Of a stretch of DNA of 17,474 bases, positions 13,182 through 17,474 are shown one piece after another. Every line of letters starts with the position of its first letter. Within the stretch, counting starts at the first letter, position 1. The DNA comes from Nitrospirota bacterium (lineage in GTDB: Bacteria; Nitrospirota; Thermodesulfovibrionia; Thermodesulfovibrionales; JdFR-85): assembly GCA_013152195.1 (NCBI GenBank), contig JAADGU010000138.1:1-17474 (forward strand), read 5' to 3'. The notes beneath the pieces were generated by a model, which worked only from the letters and a program-made list of their open reading frames with translations, searched no databases and was not told where the DNA came from. A program made the translations under genes and the position numbers.

Positions 13182-13310
13182 ATGGAAACGAAGTGTTTTG
13201 TATGTGGTGCGGCTGATAAGGAGAGAGTATATATCTCCTGTGTTAAGGGTGGCGAAGAGAAGCTGGTATGTGTGCTCTGCCTGCCGGTATTGATTCACGG
13301 AGCCCATTAA
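13182..13310 (+). CDS. 42-residue zinc-ribbon-like small protein
   Basis: A short gene not usually called automatically. Translation begins METKCFVCGAADKERVYISC and ends CVLCLPVLIHGAH. Cysteines are at 5, 8, 20, 30 and 33 with His39 and His42, so CxxC and CxxC pairs 22 residues apart could form a zinc ribbon or rubredoxin-like metal site. TGGAGGA lies 6 bases before the ATG, and the start is 2 bp after the DUF1858 stop, which strongly supports translation as part of that operon. No family could be named with certainty. A partnership with the CFTCPG dithiol protein is likely from context (inference). Confidence 0.75.
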   Translation: METKCFVCGAADKERVYISCVKGGEEKLVCVLCLPVLIHGAH

Positions 13311-13323
13311 TACACCGTCTATT

Positions 13324-13355
13324 GTTGACCAGGGACTACTCATTCCCTGGTCAAC
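13324..13355. terminator. Strong perfect hairpin after the DUF1858 unit
   Basis: Arms GTTGACCAGGGA (13324-13335) and TCCCTGGTCAAC (13344-13355) form a perfect 12-bp stem with an 8-base loop, 13 bp after the small-protein stop. No U-tract follows, so it may be a factor-dependent or bidirectional terminator, an mRNA-stabilising stem, or an operator. Confidence 0.55.
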
Positions 13356-13677
13356 CCTCACCTCAATTAATATTATTCAATACTTTTACTCCTGTAAATT
13401 TATAGAGTCTGGCTATAAATTACTGTTATTTCTCCATCCCTCTGGTGAAACGTGTCCGGGTTCCTTCTTGAAGAACTATTTCACGAACGCTTTTGGTGTT
13501 GACAGAAATTTGACAGGCTATCCTGTTGACGGTCCGGTCAGTGTGCGATTGCCTCAATGTTTGTAGTAATGTCAGAATACAAACGAGCCTGCGAATCTTC
13601 CCAATCACTACAGCCTGGGTAGGCAGGCCTGATTGTCAGATTGTCAAATAACCGGAGCAAATATATCAGGAGGTAGC
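13356..13677. other. 322-bp intergenic stretch without a recognisable gene
   Basis: Lies between the hairpin and the DUF502 gene. It contains an ACAGG-CTAT-CCTGT inverted repeat (13513-13526), arms GTTTGTA (13559-13565) and TACAAAC (13578-13584), two TTGACA hexamers (13499-13504, 13510-13515) and an 8-bp tandem repeat GATTGTCA (13631-13646). A 60-codon open frame on the minus strand (13426-13608) has a helix-turn-helix-like look but no start signals. A decayed mobile element or an unrecognised structured RNA are both possible; neither can be supported. Confidence 0.4.
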
Positions 13678-14220
13678 ATGAAGAAACTCACGGAGTATTT
13701 CTTTAAGGGTCTTTTGTTTTTAGTCCCGTTGGTGGCAACGGTCTATGTTGTTTATCTTGTTTTTATAAAGATAGACAGGCTTTTCAGTTTCAGTATCCCC
13801 GGGGTTGGTTTTGTAGTTACAATACTGACAATAACCGGAGTGGGATTTATTGCTTCAAATTTCCTGACAAAAGGAGTGGTACTCCTGGTAGACAGAACCT
13901 TTGCCCGTCTGCCGTTCATAAAGATGATTTACACATCCATAAAAGACCTGATAGGTGCATTTGTTGGCGATAAAAAGAGTTTTAACAAGCCTGTATTAGT
14001 TACCATTATTCCAGGGAACAAGATACAGGTTATAGGGTTTGTAACTCGTGAAAGCCTGCATAGCTTTGGGCTTTCAGATAGTGTTGCCGTATATCTTCCC
14101 CAGTCATATAACTTTGCAGGAAATCTGCTAATCGTACCAAAAGAACAGGTTGCTCCCCTTAGTGCTGACAGCGGTGACGTTATGGCATTCATCGTATCAG
14201 GTGGTGTGACCGCCAACTAA
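13678..14220 (+). CDS. DUF502 family membrane protein
   Basis: A 180-residue protein with two N-terminal membrane helices (about 8-30 and 43-65) and a compact soluble domain, matching DUF502 (PF04367). Family marks are the RLPFIKMIYTSIKDLIGAF segment (77-95), KPVLVTIIPG (104-113), IGFVTRE and the terminal NLLIVPKEQVAPL region. AGGAGG sits immediately upstream of ATG 13678, so an upstream in-frame ATG at 13633 is rejected. Function is unknown; plant members are cell-death regulators (LCV-like), which does not inform the bacterial role. It stands alone, with long gaps on both sides. Confidence 0.88.
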   Translation: MKKLTEYFFKGLLFLVPLVATVYVVYLVFIKIDRLFSFSIPGVGFVVTILTITGVGFIASNFLTKGVVLLVDRTFARLPFIKMIYTSIKDLIGAFVGDKKSFNKPVLVTIIPGNKIQVIGFVTRESLHSFGLSDSVAVYLPQSYNFAGNLLIVPKEQVAPLSADSGDVMAFIVSGGVTAN

Positions 14221-14276
14221 AGTCTACCCGGAATAACTGCTGTAAAGAGATCCATATACCCCGGGCTATGAAACCG

Positions 14277-14307
14277 ATTACATAATTTGTGAAACAGACT
14301 ATGTAAT
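14277..14307. promoter_or_regulatory. Inverted repeat upstream of the sigma54-type promoter
   Basis: Perfect 8-bp arms ATTACATA (14277-14284) and TATGTAAT (14300-14307) with a 15-bp spacer. It is about 75-105 bp upstream of the predicted sigma54 start point, a normal place for an enhancer-binding activator, but could instead belong to the 3' end of the DUF502 transcript. Confidence 0.35.
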
Positions 14308-14354
14308 TTCCCCTGTCCTGAGATAAAAGCGATGAAATACAAGGAAAGTTTTTT

Positions 14355-14371
14355 CGGCATTGAACTTGCAT
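14355..14371 (+). promoter_or_regulatory. Candidate sigma54 (-24/-12) promoter
   Basis: CGGCATTGAACTTGCAT matches the sigma54 consensus TGGCAC-N5-TTGCW at the key positions: GG at 14356-14357, exactly ten bases, GC at 14368-14369, with GGCA and TTGCA both intact. The start point would be about 14381, giving a leader of about 97 bases before the 44-residue gene. Confidence 0.6.
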
Positions 14372-14382
14372 ATCCAGGAGTA

Positions 14383-14436
14383 AGGTTAAAAAAAATCAAT
14401 AAATTAAAGATTTTTTAAAATCCGGGGTATTAACCT
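14383..14436. repeat. AT-rich nested inverted repeat in the predicted leader
   Basis: Outer arms AGGTTAA (14383-14389) and TTAACCT (14430-14436) enclose inner arms AAAAAATC (14390-14397) and GATTTTTT (14409-14416). If transcription starts near 14381, this would fold at the very 5' end of the mRNA. Confidence 0.5.
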
Positions 14437-14477
14437 GAAATACTCTGCGTTTATAGAATGATATTGAAGGAGTGCCT

Positions 14478-14612
14478 ATGGAGTTTTGGATGACAGAACA
14501 ATCTCAAACGAATAATTCACACTGCTATTGTTGCCGGCAACTCGAATGCCCCGGCATGCGGGCTTGTAATGCGTATACAATAGCAGGAAAGAAGGAGATG
14601 GATTGCAGATGA
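14478..14612 (+). CDS. 44-residue cysteine-rich small protein
   Basis: A short gene with a good ribosome site (AAGGAG, 6 bases before the ATG). The protein is soluble and has six cysteines at 16, 18, 19, 24, 30 and 43; the core reads HCYCCRQLECPGMRACNAYT (15-34). The pattern suggests metal or Fe-S binding. Its stop overlaps the ATG of the TPR/beta-barrel gene (ATGA), which indicates translational coupling, and it is the first gene after the sigma54-type promoter. No signal peptide is visible, so it should be cytoplasmic. It could be a coupling leader peptide or a real metal-binding partner; no family was recognised. Confidence 0.65.
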   Translation: MEFWMTEQSQTNNSHCYCCRQLECPGMRACNAYTIAGKKEMDCR

Positions 14613-15898
14613 AGTATTTATATCTCTCATTAATGTTTTTACTCCTTTTTGTATCATTTCCACTTCACGCCGGGGCAGAAGATTACGAGTTGTATATTGC
14701 AGAGGGTATCCAGAAGATAAATCAGGGGAGAACAGAAGATGCTGTTGTCTTACTCAGGAAAGCACTTCAATTATCACCGGAGAACCCTGAGGCCCTGTAT
14801 TATGCTGGAATTGCCTATTCAAGAAACGGTGACTATGAGGAGGCGGAGAGTCTGTTCTTGAAGACACTGCAAATGGATGAGACCGCTGCAAATGTGTATT
14901 TTGAACTTGGCCGTATATATTATGTTACGTCAAGATGTGATGAGTTGGAATCTCTTCTTTCAGGATTTATGGAGATTTCAGGAGACAGTTCATTAAAAGG
15001 GAAGGCTGCTGAATTAGTGGATGGTTGCAGGAAAAAGGCTGAAGAGAAACCCTACAGGTTTAATATTTCTGCAGGTAGTCAGTATGACAGCAATGTAATA
15101 CTCGAGCCCTCCAATCCCCCTGTCAGTGCAGAGAGAAAGTCGGATACAAGGGCTGTGCTGTATCTGACGTCCGGAGCCGTTCTCCTAAAGGACAGGGTTA
15201 TAAAGCTGACACTGGATTACAACTTCTACCAGAGTCTTCACATGAACCTGACTGAATTCAATGTGCAATACCATAAGATCACACCTGTCCTGGATGTGAC
15301 TCTTTCCGAAGCACTCCGGTCTTCAATTGGATATTCCCTGGAGTATACACTCCTTGGCAGTGAGCTTTACAGCAGATTTAATAACTTTTACGTCAAGTTT
15401 ATCGTGAAAGAAAATGAGAATCTTTCAACAGAGGCAATATATGAATACAGGAGTCATAAGTACTGGGACAGCGATATATTCAAGACCAATTCCATACGCT
15501 CAGGATATCAGAACACCATGGGAATAAAACAGAGTTTTTATTTGAAGCGGCTAAAGGGGGAGATGTATTATTTTAGTGATTTTAACAGGGCAGGAGAGGG
15601 CTATTGGGCTTTTAATGGACAGCGGTTAGGTGCTGAACTTGCCTACAAGGTAATTCCTCCTCTTCATATAAATGTTTCAGGTGAATACAGTGAAAGGCGG
15701 TACCGTGATGAGTTCCCCGGTTTTCAGAAGAGGCGGCTGGACAGGCTGCAGCAATATTCTCTAAGAGTGACGTATTTCATCTCTGAGAGGATGAGCGTAT
15801 CCATAACAGAGAGCTACATTGTTAATGATTCGAATATAGGTATTTTTGATTACAGAAGGAATTTAACAGGAGTATTCCTAACGATAGGTGTACAGTGA
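14609..15898 (+). CDS. TPR plus beta-barrel outer-membrane protein
   Basis: With ATG 14609 the protein has 429 residues. A signal peptide (1-23, cleavage likely after AGA) is followed by TPR repeats (about 26-125, including PENPEALYYAGIAYSRNGDY and AANVYFELGRIYY). From about 148 the sequence alternates polar and hydrophobic/aromatic residues, opening with ISAGSQYDSNVILEP and running to a terminal strand GVFLTIGVQ, as expected for an outer-membrane beta-barrel. The TPR-then-barrel layout recalls Slam/DUF560 surface-lipoprotein export proteins, although homology is not shown. A TTG at 14603 with better ribosome spacing is an alternative start adding two residues. FecR and lipoprotein genes follow directly. 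Confidence 0.8.
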   Translation: MKYLYLSLMFLLLFVSFPLHAGAEDYELYIAEGIQKINQGRTEDAVVLLRKALQLSPENPEALYYAGIAYSRNGDYEEAESLFLKTLQMDETAANVYFELGRIYYVTSRCDELESLLSGFMEISGDSSLKGKAAELVDGCRKKAEEKPYRFNISAGSQYDSNVILEPSNPPVSAERKSDTRAVLYLTSGAVLLKDRVIKLTLDYNFYQSLHMNLTEFNVQYHKITPVLDVTLSEALRSSIGYSLEYTLLGSELYSRFNNFYVKFIVKENENLSTEAIYEYRSHKYWDSDIFKTNSIRSGYQNTMGIKQSFYLKRLKGEMYYFSDFNRAGEGYWAFNGQRLGAELAYKVIPPLHINVSGEYSERRYRDEFPGFQKRRLDRLQQYSLRVTYFISERMSVSITESYIVNDSNIGIFDYRRNLTGVFLTIGVQ

Positions 15899-15906
15899 GG
15901 TGTATT

Positions 15907-16695
15907 ATGAAAAAGAACGGACTGATAATACTCATTTGCCTTGCCCTGATTTTCATTGTCACATCAAAGTCATCCTCAGCTTCTGATACTGAAGATGATA
16001 CAGAGGCTGGACAGGTCTTGACGGTAAAAGGAAGTGTTTACCTGATAAGAAATTCTCAAAAAAACAATGCAGAGCCACAGATGCAGCTTTTACTCAGGGA
16101 TGCAGTAGAGACAGACAAGGGTGCAAGAACAAAGCTGTATTTCATGGATGACAGCATCCTTAATCTTGGCGAGTCGAGCAGGGTTGAGATTAAAGAGTAT
16201 TTATACACTCCGGAGAAGAAGAGGTCGAGGTCAGTATACAGGCTGATTAACGGTTCTCTGAAGATGGTGGTAGGCAGGTCAGATCTTGAGATTCATACAC
16301 CGACTGCAGTGGCAGCGGCAAGAGGGACGAAGTTTATAGTATGGGTTGAAGGCAGTGGCGATGATATGTATACAGGAGTAATAACTCTGGAGTCCGAGGT
16401 TGTAGTCAAGAGTATTGTCAAGGGCATAGCCGGAGAGGTTACTGTAAAGAGTGGTCAGATGAGCCGGGTTTTCATGCATAAGCCGCCTGAGGTAGTACAA
16501 CCAATGGATATGGAAATAATGAGACAGTTCAGTAACCAGACCATGGTTCTGGGAAATACAATAAAGGGTCCGGATAGATTGTCCGGGGGGATACCTATGC
16601 AACGTACCGAGGGTTTATACATGTTTCAGCCGCCGGTGTTTCAGGAGCCAGTGGAGACGTCTGTCCCAGTAACCATAGATGTAGTTTTCCCATAG
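15907..16695 (+). CDS. Secreted FecR-domain protein
   Basis: A 262-residue protein with a signal peptide (about 1-26) and a FecR domain (PF04773) at about 35-150: GQVLTVKGSVYLIR, then DAVETDKGARTKLYFMDDS and the typical LEIHTPTAVAAARGTKFIVW (128-147). The FecR domain here is a stand-alone periplasmic domain, with no anti-sigma N-terminus and no sigma factor nearby, so it is not a ferric-citrate signal transducer. The C-terminal part (about 190-262) is Pro- and Met-rich and low in structure. GAGG lies 6 bases before ATG 15907; an overlapping GTG at 15895 is less likely. It sits between the barrel gene and the FnIII lipoprotein gene in one operon. Confidence 0.87.
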   Translation: MKKNGLIILICLALIFIVTSKSSSASDTEDDTEAGQVLTVKGSVYLIRNSQKNNAEPQMQLLLRDAVETDKGARTKLYFMDDSILNLGESSRVEIKEYLYTPEKKRSRSVYRLINGSLKMVVGRSDLEIHTPTAVAAARGTKFIVWVEGSGDDMYTGVITLESEVVVKSIVKGIAGEVTVKSGQMSRVFMHKPPEVVQPMDMEIMRQFSNQTMVLGNTIKGPDRLSGGIPMQRTEGLYMFQPPVFQEPVETSVPVTIDVVFP

Positions 16696-16707
16696 GAGTA
16701 TAAAATT

Positions 16708-17474
16708 ATGAGATATACACTATACATATTTCTGATGATTTTTACCTTGGCCGGAGCCTCCTGTGGAGGAGGCAGTGGTGGTATTTTCGGTTCAGACAAT
16801 ACGACCGTTGTGATCGGTCTTGGACAACAGTCAACTGAAGGTGCTGCAGCTCCATCCTCTGTAATTCCTTCATCGATAAACTATATAAGGATTGCCATAT
16901 CAGGGCCGGAGATGAGTCCCATAGAACGAACGATAGACGTTACCGGGTGTAATTCCGTTGAAGAGGTGTTTCAGGTTCCAAATGGCCTTAACAGGCATTT
17001 TACAGTCTTTGCCTATGATGACACCGATACCCTGCTCTATTATGGAGATGCTCATAAATCCCTCAATGGAATACCGACAACTGTAACCGTGACAATGATT
17101 TCCATGGCAGACCAAACACCACCAGCTTTTGGAGGGGTTGAGACAGCGACAGTCGTTTCAAGTACAGAGATAGACCTGACATGGACAGCAGCTACAGACG
17201 ATGTAACTACTTCAGCAAATATAGTCTACCTCATATACATATCAACAACACCCGGAGGCCAGGACTTCCTGGTGCCGCCGAACTACACTTCGACACCCGG
17301 AGCTACATCCTATACAGTAACAGGACTTGCCTCTTCAACGACCTACTACTTTGTTGTTAGGGCAAAGGATGAGGCAGGTAATGTTGAGACCAATACTGTT
17401 GAGTTTTCAGCTACTACCCTTGATTCAGTTCCGCCGACCTTTGGGGGAGTTGAGACTGCCACTGCCACTACAAG
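16708..17474 (+). CDS. Fibronectin type III repeat surface lipoprotein, C-terminally cut by window edge
   Basis: An open frame of 255 codons that continues past the right edge. It starts 12 bp after the FecR gene with GGAG upstream. The N-terminus is a lipoprotein-like signal ending at Cys19 (TLAGASCGGG) with a following Gly-rich linker. Residues about 50-135 form an unrecognised beta-rich domain. From residue 138 come FnIII repeats: PPAFGGVETATVVSSTEIDL begins the first, with LTWTAATDD and YFVVRAKDEAGN as typical strands, and PPTFGGVETAT begins the second at residue 242. The 104-residue spacing indicates tandem domains. The likely place is the outer membrane or cell surface. Adhesion or polymer binding is plausible but not shown. 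Confidence 0.82.
   Translation, partial: MRYTLYIFLMIFTLAGASCGGGSGGIFGSDNTTVVIGLGQQSTEGAAAPSSVIPSSINYIRIAISGPEMSPIERTIDVTGCNSVEEVFQVPNGLNRHFTVFAYDDTDTLLYYGDAHKSLNGIPTTVTVTMISMADQTPPAFGGVETATVVSSTEIDLTWTAATDDVTTSANIVYLIYISTTPGGQDFLVPPNYTSTPGATSYTVTGLASSTTYYFVVRAKDEAGNVETNTVEFSATTLDSVPPTFGGVETATATT
17119..17474 (+). repeat. Tandem FnIII coding repeat, 312-bp period
   Basis: The first unit starts at 17119 (PPAFGGVETAT) and the second at 17431 (PPTFGGVETAT), exactly 312 bp or 104 codons apart. Synonymous positions differ, so the duplication is not very recent in its visible part. More copies probably lie beyond the window. Confidence 0.75.

Noticed and set aside
13426..13608. 60-codon minus-strand frame with helix-turn-helix-like residues
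   Set aside because: No ribosome site, no family match I can name, and it stops abruptly; kept only as a finding about the unexplained region, not called as a gene.
13440..13640. Possible tRNA, tmRNA, 6S or RNase P RNA in the gap
   Set aside because: No T-arm consensus, tmRNA ends, or P-RNA/6S core motifs could be found on either strand.

Overview
The window looks like chromosome of a moderate-GC, diderm (Gram-negative-type), probably anaerobic bacterium. The mix of genes would fit Nitrospirota or deltaproteobacteria-like lineages, but this is inferred from gene content only (NiFe-hydrogenase maturation genes, a DUF1858 protein under a CRP/FNR-like site, ApbE with a NusG-II protein, a TPR/beta-barrel outer-membrane protein, FecR and FnIII surface proteins, sphingolipid-type genes). 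No rRNA, tRNA, CRISPR array or intact insertion sequence was seen.

Left arm (1-4718, minus strand): uvrA, apbE (FAD:protein FMN transferase lipoprotein), a NusG domain II membrane-anchored protein, a Gx/Hpre_diP_synt_I membrane protein and the first codons of a yacG-like zinc protein. The last three overlap and probably form one transcript. UvrA is about 90 residues short, and the missing block matches the insertion domain. ApbE, NusG-II and Gx together suggest an extracytoplasmic flavin/redox module.

Second block (4992-7482, plus strand): a response regulator with AraC-type output, translationally coupled to a small cysteine-cluster protein, followed by a KAS II (FabF-like) condensing enzyme.

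Third block (7496-10857, minus strand): an NAD-dependent epimerase-like reductase, a serine palmitoyltransferase-like PLP enzyme and a tandem-GNAT acyltransferase. In this order they resemble a compact bacterial ceramide pathway (SPT, then ketosphinganine reductase, then GNAT-type ceramide synthase). A good sigma70-type promoter and an overlapping inverted repeat precede them. This is the most notable system in the window.

Fourth block (10967-12760, plus strand): DUF948 and YtxH envelope proteins tightly joined to hypA and hypB, ending in a terminator. A short unit follows (12884-13355): a CRP/FNR-like operator, a DUF1858 redox protein, a 42-residue zinc-ribbon-like protein and a strong hairpin. 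Next come a 322-bp unexplained stretch and a DUF502 membrane protein.

Right arm (14355-17474, plus strand): a sigma54-type promoter precedes a 44-residue cysteine-rich peptide, a TPR plus beta-barrel outer-membrane protein, a secreted FecR-domain protein and a fibronectin type III repeat lipoprotein that runs off the window. This looks like a surface-protein locus, possibly analogous to Slam-type surface lipoprotein export.
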